Shown here piece after piece: positions 30,831-42,804 of a stretch of 64,000 nucleotides of DNA. The position numbers and the translations under genes were made by a program. How positions within the stretch are numbered: position 1 is the first letter of the stretch; each line of letters opens with the position of its first letter. The notes under the pieces were generated by a model. It saw only the letters and a program-made list of their open reading frames with translations, did not search any database and had not been told where the DNA came from. Origin of the DNA: Neocallimastix lanati (nom. inval.) (Eukaryota > Neocallimastigomycota > Neocallimastigomycetes > Neocallimastigales > Neocallimastigaceae); assembly GCA_016946835.1 (NCBI GenBank), contig JACVTC010000064.1, positions 1-64,000 on the forward strand, read 5' to 3'.

Positions 30831-31319
30831 AAGTTATAATTACAAAATTAAATAATAATTTTACGTAATCATGGTCATTTGTATTGATATATTAATAAAT
30901 TACTTATTTTTTAAAATTAATATCAATAAAATAAATATATTTTCGTATAAACTTAAAAAATAACAACACAAATCCATAATATTTTTTTAATTTAAATAGA
31001 AGTCAAATAGAAAATTTAAATTTGTATCAAATAGATAAGATAATAAAAATTTTTATTATTATTTTTTTTGAAATTATCTTTAAAATTTTATTAAATTAAT
31101 TTTCTTTATTATTATTTCTGATTTTTAATTATTCTTTTATACTTTATATACTATATATTTTTTTATGTATTATAAATTATACTTTGTATTATACATTTAA
31201 TTTTTATTTTTTTAGACTTATAGAATAACTTTATTTATAATATAATAATAGTAAAATTACATAATTTAAATAAAAAAAAAATAATAGAATATTTGAAATG
31301 AAATATAATACATACTATA

Positions 31320-32740
31320 TAATTATTAAAGTGTGTTAGAAGTAATGGTTTCTAACTTTTCCAATTCATTCATGATGACAACGCGTACATTATTTCGAGT
31401 AATATTTTCAGTATTAGTGGAATCCGTATCAGATCTTTCATCGGGAGGTGAAAATTCTTATCTTATCATTTCGACGTCGACGCTCTTAGCAACGGTAGAT
31501 TCAACGTAATACCATTTCATCACTAATCTAAAAGATCGACGAATAAATAGTATTACGTTTGTTAGAAACTCCGCAATCCCCACCAAATACAGAACAGTCG
31601 ACAAAGTTGAATTTCTTTTTAAAAATATTGTCAACCAATTGTATTTGTTACACATCATTATGGTTAATTTTTTTCATATATTGAACTCCTGCCAAGAAGA
31701 GCATTCAATATAAAATAATAAATATTATAATCATAGTCCTTTTTCTGAATCTAAAGAAACATCCAAGGATTTTTGTTCAATTATCATTACAAACTTCAAA
31801 AAGAGATCATCTATAGAAAAGGTAAAGGTTTATTTATGTAATTTTCCAATTTTTCATCGGCTAAGATCCAGTGAGAAAAGCTAGGTACACTATCACCACA
31901 ACATAGGCAACATTTAGGGCAATCTTTTGAGACTATTTTTCTTTTAACGGAAATACTAATGACAAATTTAAAAACCACAACTTATTCGAGAAATCCAAAA
32001 AAAGAATCCTAATTGATACTTAGGATATTAAAATGTTAAGTCTTTGATTTCTGAAATAAATCCGAAATCTTTTTTCTTATAAGTAATTGCTTTTTTTTTT
32101 TTAGTTTTTGACAGTTTGAAAACATCTCTTTCCCAATAAAATATTTTTATTTTGTTTACCTTTTACGATTTAATTTTATATCGAAAGACCTTGATTCTTT
32201 AGTCCATGAGTAATGTGACATAGTAAGAATTTTACTTGTGAGATGATTAATAATACATTATGAGTTTTTTCATTTTCTGAAGTAGTATAATTGAGATATA
32301 GCACGGATAGCTGAAAGAGTAGGTATTCTCAATTCAAGAGTAATATCGTAGAGACTAGCATAAGAATTACGGTATTTAAATCCATAACTCCAATAAAGCC
32401 TCTGTTAATAATTTTTTGAGCTTTAAAGCATAAGCTCTTATTTGAACCAAAGAGAGGAGAATAATATAAACCGAGATTAAAAATAAACTAAATTAAAACA
32501 TTTTTTTTCAACGGGAAAGAAATAATTTTTTTATAAGAAATTGAAAGTACGAGTTTTAACTTAACATTTTAATTACTGTTTAATTTGGAATGAATAAGTT
32601 TCAACGATAAAAACTTATCAAAAGGAATACCAAGATAAGTATAGTTGTCAGTTTTAGGTAACTTATTACTACCAATAAAGAAAGATGTATATTCGTAATT
32701 TACCGGTTTAAGAAAGTAGATCGGGTTTACAACTAGGAAT
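31320..32740 (-). mobile_element. LINE (non-LTR retrotransposon) 3' relic
   Basis: An island of higher GC. Minus-strand pieces in order: end of the reverse-transcriptase/thumb region (NPIYFLKPVNYEYTSFFIG, then TYLGIPFDK, about 32,580-32,735); SPLFGSNK and WSYGFKYRNSYASLYDITLE with IPTLSAIRAISQL (32,290-32,470); MSHYSWTKE (about 32,205); a cysteine motif CPKCCLCCGDSVPSFSHWIL (about 31,860-31,920); and a C-terminal stretch with TVLYLVGIAEF and MKWYYVESTVAKS (31,458-31,658). This order (RT, then a CCHC-like knuckle, then a tail) is that of LINE ORF2. The frame changes at least five times and several stops interrupt it. The endonuclease and most of the RT are absent. The element is dead and 5'-truncated. 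No clear poly-A tail or target duplication was found. Confidence 0.7.
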
Positions 32741-34090
32741 ATAATTAATTTTTTTTTAAATTTATTTTTATTATATTTATTATTATTTTTTTTTTTTATT
32801 TTATTTTTTTATTTTTTTTTATTTTTTATTTTTTTTATTTTTTAATTTTTTTTATATTTTTTTTATTTTTTTTTATTATTTTTTTTTATTTTTTTTTATT
32901 TTTTTAAATAAATTAATAAATAAAATATTTTTATATTAATATTATTAAACGAATTTTAATATTTATTTATAAAATTTTTCGAGATGAAAAATAATATAAT
33001 TTTTATTTTTTCATAAATAATTTTTATTTTTAATTTCATATAATTCTAAACTATTTATTATTTATTATTAATTTTAATATATTTAAACAATATTTATTAT
33101 TATTTTATATTATTATTATATTAAAATATAATATTTATTTTGTTTTTTCATCAATAAGCACCTCTAATAAAAATATTGATAAAGAAATTAATATTGAATA
33201 TATAACATTCATATCATTTAAAAACCAAGATAACCTTTTATGCTACCAAAAATAAATATTAATAAAGCTAAAATTAAAATAGTATAATATTTTATATCTT
33301 TCATTTTGAAATTTTGATAAAAATTTATATTTATTTATATTTGTATATAATGATTTGGTATTTTATTTTTCAAATAAATTAATTTTAAAATTATTTAATG
33401 CACTTTGTTTTAATTACTAAAGTAGATATATTGAGTAAAAAATAAAAATATTAAAAAAAAAATAAAAAAAAAAAGAGAGAGAAATGATGATTAGATATAT
33501 ATTTATATTTATTTATATTATTTTTTTTATTTACTTTTTATTTATTTTTATGTTTTCTCAATTTATTTTGTATTAAATATTGAATATATAATAATTATAA
33601 TGGTTATATTTTAAAATCTATAGATTTAATTAAGTTTATTGAAACTTAAATAAAATACTATATTATTTAAAGTTTGTTAATAAATACTTATTAAATCATA
33701 TATATTAAAGTTTTAATTTCTTTAATTTGGCTAAATTTTATAAAATGTTGTGAATTCTACGTAATATGTAATATGCTACCACATTGACTATATATATATA
33801 AATATATATTTTATTTATTAATTTTTTATTTTTTAAACGGCACCAAATATAGTTTGTCATTATTAATTTTTAAAAATATACAATATATAAAGTTTAAAAA
33901 TAAAGTATTAAACATATAGAATGAAAAATATAAAAATCAGGGTAGATGGATGCATATCATCATTATTATTATATTTATTTTTTTTTTTTACTATTTTTTT
34001 TTTATTTTTATTAATTTTATTATTTTTATTTTTATTACTATTATTTTCTTTAATTTTTTTACTTTTTTTATTATTATCTGTATTATTATT
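32741..34090. other. T-rich and AT-rich intergenic sequence
   Basis: A strongly T-rich strand (TTTTTTATT iterations) occupies about 32,747-32,905. The rest is AT-rich. Overlapping open frames at 33,908-34,207 on both strands are hydrophobic or Asn/Lys low-complexity translations and are not called. Nothing else seen. Confidence 0.6.
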
Positions 34091-34094
34091 ATTA

Positions 34095-34850
34095 TTAAAA
34101 ATAAAATCTTTTTTTATCACTATAAATACAATATTTTTATTATAATCTTTTTATTTTTTTATTACAAATACAATCTTTTTATTATAATCTTTTTATTTTT
34201 ATTGTAATTAAAGTCTTTTATTTAATATTATAAATAAAATCTTTTTATTACAATCCTTTTATTATTAATATAAATACAATCTTTTTATTATATTCTTTTT
34301 ATTTTTATTATAATTAAAATCTTTTTATTACAATTCTTTTATTATTAATATAAATACAATCTTTTTATTATAATCTTTTTATTATTATAAATACAATCCT
34401 TTTATTATTATTAAAAATAAAATCTTTTTATTACAATCTTTTTATTTTTATTGTAATTAAAATCTTTTTATTAATATTATAAATAAAATTTTTTTATTAC
34501 AATCCTTTTATTATTATTATAAATAAAGTCCTTTTATTATTATTAATACAATATTTTTATTATTATTATTATAAATACAATCTTTTTATGAATATTATAA
34601 ATACAATTTTTTTATTACAATTTTTATTATTATTATAAATAAAATCTTATAAATATTATAAAAACAATCTTTTTATTACAATTATTTTATTATTATTATA
34701 AACACAATCTTTTTATTATTATTATAAAAGCAATCATTTTATTATCAATAAAAAAAAATTCTTTTTATTACAATTTTTTTATTTTTATTATAATTAAAAA
34801 TTTTTTTTTATTACAAATTCAATCCTTTTTATTATTATTAAAAATAAATA
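34095..34850. repeat. Irregular CTTTTTATT minisatellite
   Basis: About 25 loosely tandem units of 25-40 bp, each with ACAATCTTTTTATTATAATC or AATTAAAATCTTTTTATTAC variants. Units alternate between an AAATACAATC and an ATAATTAAAATC flavour. Non-coding. Confidence 0.8.
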
Positions 34851-37800
34851 CATATCATTATAATTTCATTTTATAATTAAATTGTATTCAATTATTTCTA
34901 TTTCAATTTATTTTTATATTATTTTTATTAAGTTTCATTATATTACTTTTATTATTATTAAATAGTAATTTTCGAATTTAAGTATAAAAAAAGAAAATAT
35001 AAAAAATATAATTTAAATAAATATAAAAAATATAAAATAAATATTAATAAAAAAATAAAAAAATTTAATTGATTTCTTTTTTAAAAATATGAAACATTAA
35101 AATAAACTATAATTTAAATTAATATTTTTTTAATATAAAATTAAAGGAATTTTATAATTAGATTCTTTATTATTTTTTTAAAAAAATTCTTAGTCAATAA
35201 AGTAAACTTTTTTAATAAAAAAAAAAAATTTTTTAAAAATAAAATCTTTTATATATATAAAATTGCATTTAATTTTTTTTTATCTAATTTATTCTTTTTG
35301 TATTTGATTACTCATATATTTAAAAATTTTAGATATGATACTTTAAAGGTAGAAGAGTAAAATTATATTTTTTAAAATTTGTAATAAAATAAATTTATTT
35401 CAAATACATTATAAAATATTTATTTAATTTTTCATCTTTTTACTTTTATATTTATATTATTTTTTTTATAAATTATATTAAGCTTCCTGAATATTGCTTT
35501 TAATAATAAAAAAAATTCATATATATAATTAATGATTGTTACATAAAAGAAAAAAAGATAAAGGATAATAAATACAATATAACTTCATTGTAATAATTTT
35601 TAGTATAATAATTAAATTTAGAATTAATAATTTTACATAACAATAATTAGTTTTCATGTATTAAAGTTTTAATAAAATGAATATGGCAATAATTATATAT
35701 TTATTAATTAAAATAACGTATTAAAATATAAAGAATTCATTAATGCAATTATTTATAATAGTAAATTTTTAATAAATTTTCACTGTTTTTTAAAATATAA
35801 ATCTATAAAACAAAGAAATTAACAAAAGAAACTATTTCTTTTCCATCTTAATAATATAATAACAAAAAAAAAATTTAATTTAAAATTTTAATAAAAATTA
35901 ATAATAAGGGGATGTTTTAAAGAAATTTCATTATGCTATTATTTTAATATATTTAATTTTTATAATTTTTTCCAAGCTTTTTTAATTTTATTTGCTACCT
36001 TCGTAATATTATATTTTAATATTAATAATAAGTTATAGTAGTAAATAAGCTTATTACTTTTATAAATAAAAATAAATTTGTATATGTAATAATTAAAAAC
36101 AATATTTTTAAATATGAAGATTTAACTTTTACAATTTCTTCAATATTTCGTAAATCATATTATGTTTTATAAAAAGAAATCATTTAAGATTTACTATTAA
36201 ATTTTAATAAATAATTATATTTCTTTAATTTTAATAATAAAATATTCTTATAAAATAAAATTGATTTCATTTTAATTATAATATTATAAAATTCTTTTCT
36301 TTTTAATCCTAAAATTTAAAGATCTTCAAAAATATTTACTTAATAATTAAAATGTTGTTTAAATATGTAGAGTTTATTTAAGACATTATTTTAAAATTTA
36401 ATTATTGTTTATTTCATGAAAATTTAAAAATAAGAAAATTAACAAAATTACATAAATATTTTAATACAATATATATTTAAAATACAATATAAAAAAAATA
36501 AAATTTAAATAAACAAAAATTCAATAAAAATAAATAAAATTGAATCATACATTGTTGGAATGCAATATATTTCTTAAGTTTCATAAATTATGACTAATAA
36601 TTAAATTAATAAAAACATAAATTGAATAAATAAAATATATTTATTATATATTTATTAATATTAATTAATAAGTATTTTTAATTAATGGTATATAATAATT
36701 ATATAAATAAATCATAACAAGTTTATAACTTCACCGAATTATGATATTAAATGGAAATTTTTTAATTTAAAATTTTCAAATAAATTATAACAAAAAGAAT
36801 CACATAGTTAATGATTAGAAAATCTTATTTTTAAAATAATTCTTTTTCTTTCAAAATATTAATTATGAATATGTAAATAAGTTCTCGCTTTATCAGGAGC
36901 TTCTTGTTTGAAATTAAATATAAAACATTGTCAGTAACAATACTAATATTTGTCATAATATCAGTTAAAATTATTGAATTTATTTGCTGATAATTATAAA
37001 AAGAAATAAAATAAATACTAATTTATTATTAAAAATTATTATTAATTTTATTTCAATATAGTATATATATTTATAATTATATAAAAAATTTAAATACAAT
37101 AAAATAAATTATAAAAAATATATATATAATACATTATTAATTATATTTAAAAAATTACATTTTTAAAATGTTATACATATTAATTTAGTAAATAATCTTA
37201 CAAAAGTATTGTGACTTGATAAAGTTGTCAGGTTTGTATCCTTTATTGGGAGAAGTTATATATAAATAAAATACATTTATAAATAAATATAAGTTTTATT
37301 TATTCTTTAATTTATAATTTAATACTAAATTTTATAAATTCTTATTTTAATATTATTAAACTACTAATATTAATAAAAATATATTTGATTTTGGAAATTT
37401 TACTATTATAATTTTAATTACATTGAATTACAAAGAATAAATATAAAGAAAATGTATTCCTTATATAATTTTTTATTATAAACTATTTTAAAATAATAAG
37501 AATTAACTATCTAACTAAATATTATTAAAAGTATAATATAAATAATTAAGTATTTATAATAATTATAACAAATAAAAATAAATTAAAAATGTAGTAAATA
37601 TAGTAAAAATTTAATAAAATAAAAAATTAAAATAAAATAAAATAAAACTTAAATAATTTATAAATTATTTATGTATTTACAAATACATAAAATTTATTCT
37701 ATAAATTTTATGTTTACATTAATTTTATGTATTTTAAAGAATTTATGATGCTACATAAATTTATTTTATATCACATTATTTTTATATCATTTTATAAATT

Positions 37801-38559
37801 ATATGATAATTAATCAATTGATAATTTAATGCTTTTTATTTATTTCTATGTGATTATTATTAAAATAATTTATTAATAACTAAAGTTTTTATTTTCATTA
37901 TATTTCAAAATTATATTATAATATATTTGTTTATTAAATTAAACAAAGAAATACAATATAATATATATCTATGTATCAATAATGTAGTTACAATATAATT
38001 GCTTTCTTATACTTTAATAAAAAAATTTCAAAAATTATAGAAATTATTGGAAATGAATATTTTTCAAAAATAGCCAAAAAAATATTTTATTTACAAAATA
38101 AAGTAGTTTCTATTAATTAAAATAATATCTTAAACATTTTTCATTGGTAATACCTTTAATTTAAAACTAATTAATTATTAACGTAGTTGTTAATTAAAAC
38201 ATTTAAAAAAAATATTAATAAAATATTTATTATTCAATTAGGTTTAAGTTCGTAATATTTTTAAAATACTATTGATTAAAAAATGATTTAAAATTAATTT
38301 AATAATTAAATTTTTATTATTATTTAAACTTTTTAAGTAAAACAATTAATTTTATGATATAATAATTATAATTTTTTTTTATTTTAATTTTATATAATAC
38401 ATATAAATAATGTTTTTCTTAATTAAAAATTATTTAGTAAACTCAATTAAAAAATTTTTATATAAATAGAATAAATATCTTTAGTTTTCTTAAATTATTA
38501 AAAAAAATTATAATAAAATAAATAAAAAAAAATTTAATTATTACAAAAATTATTTAAAA
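34851..38559. other. AT-rich intergenic sequence, no feature recognised
   Basis: About 3.7 kb without convincing frames, arrays or relics on either strand. The final 80 bases are the A-rich leader of the small secreted gene at 38,560. Confidence 0.6.
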
Positions 38560-39092
38560 ATGAAATGTTACATAATTATCGCCTTTCTATTATTCTTTTT
38601 ATCTGCTTATTGCGGCCCTATTGAAGAAAAGAATGAATTAAGGATTATTAAATACCATAATGATGCTACCGAATTGATAGAAAATATATTTAATTTTGAT
38701 AATATTGTTGATTTAGTACAAAATTTTAATTATCAATTTGACGATTTAAAAAATTATCTTAATAATAACGTTAAATATATAATATTTAGTATTATTAAAA
38801 GAAATCCAACTATAAATCAAAATGAAATTGATGATATTCAATTTTTTATTGAAGGAAACCTATTGAAAAAGTTATCTGAAGCTGAAGATAAAAAAAAAAG
38901 GCTTTGAATAAGAGGCTTTTAAATATATATGAAAGATTATGTGAGGAATATAGAATGAGAGAAAATTGTTCAGTTGTTTGTATTATTTCACCTTGCCCTT
39001 ACTGTCATACACTTGATGCATTATTAAATAAGCAATATCCAAAGGAAATTTGTGAATCATTGTTTATAAATAAATTAAAAAATTCAAATTAA
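38560..39092 (+). CDS. Small secreted protein with C-terminal Cys cluster, frame broken at A10
   Basis: The first frame (38,560-38,907) starts MKCYIIIAFLLFFLSAYCG, a clear signal peptide, and continues as an acidic/Asn-rich helical-looking domain. It ends soon after ten A at 38,890-38,899. A second frame continues directly as KALNKRLLNIYERLCEEY and then NCSVVCIISPCPYC before TAA at 39,092. Both halves have good coding quality and no stop near the junction, so they were one gene of about 177 residues. The two halves join by a -1 shift on A10; A AAA AAA is a known slippery type. The choices are a sequencing or assembly error, a polymorphic or dead allele, or a real frameshift site. The Cys spacing near the end suggests disulfides or a metal site. 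No family recognised. Confidence 0.6.
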
Positions 39093-39679
39093 CTTAAAAT
39101 TACAATAATAAATTTTTTAAAAAAATTAATAAAGTGGTACTTATATTTTATAAAATTTAAGTAACATTTTTATTTTAATAAATTTTATGTCAAATAACTC
39201 TATACAAATTTTTATTTAAATTAATATAAAATTTAAAATAAAAATTTTTATATTTAATTATTAAAAATTTAAATATAAATTATATATATATATATAATAG
39301 TAATATTATTTATAAATTTAAATTATATAAATTTATAAAATAATAATTATTAATACAATAGTAAAATTTGAAATTATTATTAAAATTTAATTATATTAAC
39401 TTTTTTCTAGCTAAAGATATATATTAAATATTTTTAAATATTTAAACTTAAATTAATAATAAAATATATAATTATAAATTTGAATAAATAAATTGGAAAA
39501 TTTTATAAAAATGATAACACTTAATATTCAAAAAAAAAAAAAAAAAAAAAAAAAGAACAATAATTAAAAAGTAAAAATTCATTAAATTAAAATTATGTAC
39601 TAAAAATTAAAATATATAATTTAGGTTAACGAAAAAACTAAAAATATTTAAAATTTAATCGATCAATTCTTATCCTGAT
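39093..39679. other. AT-rich intergenic sequence with an A25 tract
   Basis: Holds a homopolymer A run at 39,530-39,554. No gene seen. Confidence 0.6.
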
Positions 39680-40010
39680 TAAAAAAGGCATTGTCTATAG
39701 TATAATAAGATCTCTAGATCGAACCGTTGATGTAATAAATTTCAGGGTTTTCCTTTTATTTTTTTCAAGAAAATTAAGCTTTAAAAATTTGAAACAAGCT
39801 GATATTATAGTCACAGCTCTAAATAGGTATAAGGTATTTGTTGGAACATGTGTTCTAATTTAAATGGACAATGAAGAAGCTCTGTATATCTGTCAAGTAC
39901 AGTTAACAACTTTGAATACATCTGATCTTTGATATATTATTGTTGTATTTTCCCCCATAACGATAAAAAAAAGTCATTATCAAGGTCTCAGCAAAAAGAG
40001 CACATAGTTA
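39680..40010 (+). pseudogene. Unidentified coding relic
   Basis: GC rises locally, and the plus strand reads RSLDRTVDVINFRVFLLFFS, NLKQADIIVTALNRYKVF, VGTCVLI, MDNEEALYICQVQL and TTLNTSDL with stops between. No start, splice sites or family could be assigned. It may be a decayed host gene or mobile-element fragment. Confidence 0.3.
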
Positions 40011-40064
40011 TACTTGTCTTTTCTAGAGGATGAAAAAAGAAAAACCCGCAAAAGTAAAAAGAAA

Positions 40065-40202
40065 ATGATAAAATTTACATACAGATTTATTATATTCTTA
40101 TTGTGGATATGTTTAATTAATTGTTTAGGATATATGATGTCTTCTTGTACTCAATATTCTTATTCAAATTCTAGTTTAAATAAAAAAAATTTTAGAATTT
40201 AA
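40065..40202 (+). CDS. Possible 45-residue secreted or membrane peptide
   Basis: ATG at 40,065 opens MIKFTYRFIIFLLWICLINC followed by LGYMMSSCTQYSYS and ends at TAA 40,202. The N-terminal half looks like a signal peptide or anchor with three later Cys/Ser residues. The frame can be extended upstream to 40,014, but that part is Lys/Arg-rich and the shorter start gives the better signal sequence. It may be the first exon of a longer gene or chance. No family recognised. Confidence 0.3.
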   Translation: MIKFTYRFIIFLLWICLINCLGYMMSSCTQYSYSNSSLNKKNFRI

Positions 40203-40600
40203 AAAATTAATAAACCAATGATTTTTTTTTTATAAATATATAATTATGTAAAATCTAAAAAAAATTAATATTAAAAATAACGAAATAATATATTATTTTA
40301 AATTAATATTAAATAAAATCAAAAATAGTTAAAATTATATCAATTATATGGATGAAAATTACTTTTAATAAATATAATTATAATTGTTAAAATAAATATA
40401 TAAATTTCAAATAAATTGTATTTTAAATATTATTACTAAATAATTTATCTATTACTTTTTAATTTTTTAGAAATAAATTTATTTTATTATATTTAAGCAA
40501 AAATTATAGTATAAATATATATATTTATAAATATAATTATACTATTAAAATTTTATTTAAATATTACCTTTATTTATATCAAGATTTAATATATTATAAA
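40203..40600. other. AT-rich spacer
   Basis: No gene or repeat recognised in this stretch between two coding-like islands. Confidence 0.6.
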
Positions 40601-40604
40601 AAAG

Positions 40605-41060
40605 AAATGCTCTTTGTTACGATTCTGGACTTGTCATAACCTATGTTCTTATATATGAAATTATCACTATAGTAATGAACATAAATAATTTTCATGATTT
40701 TGATTCATCTATGTTTTTTCATTACTTATAGAAAGCTTGTACTGCGCTGTTCTTGTTTCAAATATTCAATAAATTATTGAAAGATTAATTGAGGTTTGCT
40801 AAGGCATTACTATAAGTGTAACAGTGTAACAGGCGAAATCGGAACCATTTCTCTCAATGTTGAAACAACCTTTTTTCCAAATGATTGAAGCTGAAGCTTT
40901 AAGTAAAAATTTAATTGAATTATTTTCCCATATTATAGAAACTCTGATAATCAAATTTGCTATTTTAATGATAGGACCAGTTGTAAAAACGGTAATTAAC
41001 AGTTGTTGCATTGATATATATTTATATACGAGTATTGCGTCTATACTATTTTTGACATAG
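40605..41060 (+). pseudogene. Unidentified membrane-protein-like relic
   Basis: On the plus strand one frame reads SGLVITYVLIYEIITIVMNI (about 40,630-40,690) and KACTALFLFQIFNKLL (about 40,735). A second frame, 40,857-41,060, reads MLKQPFFQMIEAEALSKN and a hydrophobic stretch ending in SILFLT. The minus strand is also open for 98 codons (40,799-41,095). Coding quality is better than the flanks, but frame and strand are not settled. Hydrophobic helices suggest a membrane protein. No family assigned. Confidence 0.3.
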
Positions 41061-41099
41061 AAAATAGAAAGTAGGTTTCTATTAATATATAACATATTT

Positions 41100-42655
41100 A
41101 ATAATTGTTAATAAACAATTTATATTACTTTAAAATATTTATTATTTAAAATTTTATATATTCATATATAAATTGATTAAAACAACATTTATATAATTAT
41201 ATTCATATTTATAATAATAATTATTATTAATTCATTTGAATTTTTATTAATGAATTAATATTTTTAAGTTTTCTATTTCAAATTCTGAATTTGAATTATT
41301 TTTATTACAAAATTTAAATTGATTTTGATTTATATTTTATAATATATTTTATTAATTTTGTTATTAATATTAATAATATATAAAATTTTAATAAATATTT
41401 AAAATATTTAATAAATAATATTATTTAAAATTTTAAATAAAAATAAAAATAAATAATTTTAATCTTTATGATTCAATAATAATATTAATGCAATATTGAA
41501 AAATCAATCATTTTATCAGTATAATAATTTATCAGCATTTATAAATAATGTATTAACATTATTTATAAATGCAATCTTGTTTTTAATTTTTTTTATGATA
41601 ATAATAAATTTATTTCTTAAAGTTTTAAAAATTATAAACATAATTCTATTATTTTAAAGAAGACTAGAAGACTGAACCATATAAAAAATTAATTAATGGA
41701 AAAATCAATATTCCATTAATTTATTCATTTTTATTATAAAAATTAATTTCTTACATAAAAATATTATAAAGTATAAAGTAAAAATTTGAAAATATTTTCA
41801 ATATTAACCTTTACTATTTATTGGAATATATAATTTATTAGTGAAATAATAAAAAATTAATTTTATAGATTTCTTGTATTTATAGTGGTCAGAAATAGGT
41901 TTTAATTAATTGAAAATGAAGCTAATTATATAAAGACTTTCTAGAAAAGAAGGCTTGAATAAATTTATTTGTGTTCGAATATGCTTTAAATTGAGGAGCT
42001 AATAGGAGTTGTATTTTATTATTTTCTAATTAGTAAATACTTTTAATAAATAAATGAAAATAATAATTTTTATATTTTTAAAATTATAAAAATTTAAAAA
42101 AATTATTAAAATATATTATTTATTAAAAATTATTATTTATTTAAATTTTATAAAAAGATAATAATAAACATCATAATATTTATGGAATAATAAATAAATG
42201 AAATATTTTAAAATTATTTAAATATTATTTGAATTTATAATTAACAAATTCCAAAATTTATATAAGTTTTATTAATAAATTTCATTTATTAATATATCAT
42301 TGCAAATAAATAATAATTAATAATTGCATAATCATATTTATTTATTATAAAAAAAATACTAACAAAATTATTTATTAATAAAATTATAATTTTTAATATT
42401 CTCAATTTTTTAAAATATTAAATCTATTTTTACTTAAAAAAGTCTTAATATAATAGTTTTAATAATGAATAAAATATTTTATTTAATTGATTTTTAAATT
42501 TAAATAAAGTTATTATTTATTAATTTAAAAATAAAAATACTTATACAACCGAAATTTATTTTTTAATTTTAATTTTATTTATAAAATTACAATCCATTAA
42601 GATATATTTTAGTTAAAATATCAATAATTATAAATGAATAGCAGTAAATATTAAC
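41100..42655. other. AT-rich intergenic sequence
   Basis: No gene, array or relic recognised on either strand. Confidence 0.6.
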
Positions 42656-42659
42656 ATTT

Positions 42660-42800
42660 ACTAATGTATTGAACTCCGTAAAATCGGGTCAATGGTCAAC
42701 GTGTATACCCTGGGGTCAATAGTCCGGAAGTTCATTTCCACCTTATTACCTAATAATAATCCAATTGACAGCCTAACCCTAAATCGAATAAGACAGCGTC
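42660..42800. other. Short GC-richer non-coding island with inverted ends
   Basis: About 140 bases stand out from AT-rich flanks. GAACTCCGTAAAATCGGGTC begins an imperfect inverted pair that ends in CCGGAAGTTC at about 42,731. Inside, GGGTCAAT and GGTCAA motifs repeat directly. CCTAACCCTAA, a telomere-like motif on the minus strand, sits at 42,772-42,782, about 25 bp before repeat R1 copy B. No open frame. Function unknown. Confidence 0.5.
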
Positions 42801-42804
42801 TACA

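Noticed and set aside
33908-34207. Three overlapping frames on both strands
   Set aside because: Low-complexity Leu/Phe/Ile or Asn/Lys translations of a T-rich stretch; composition explains them.
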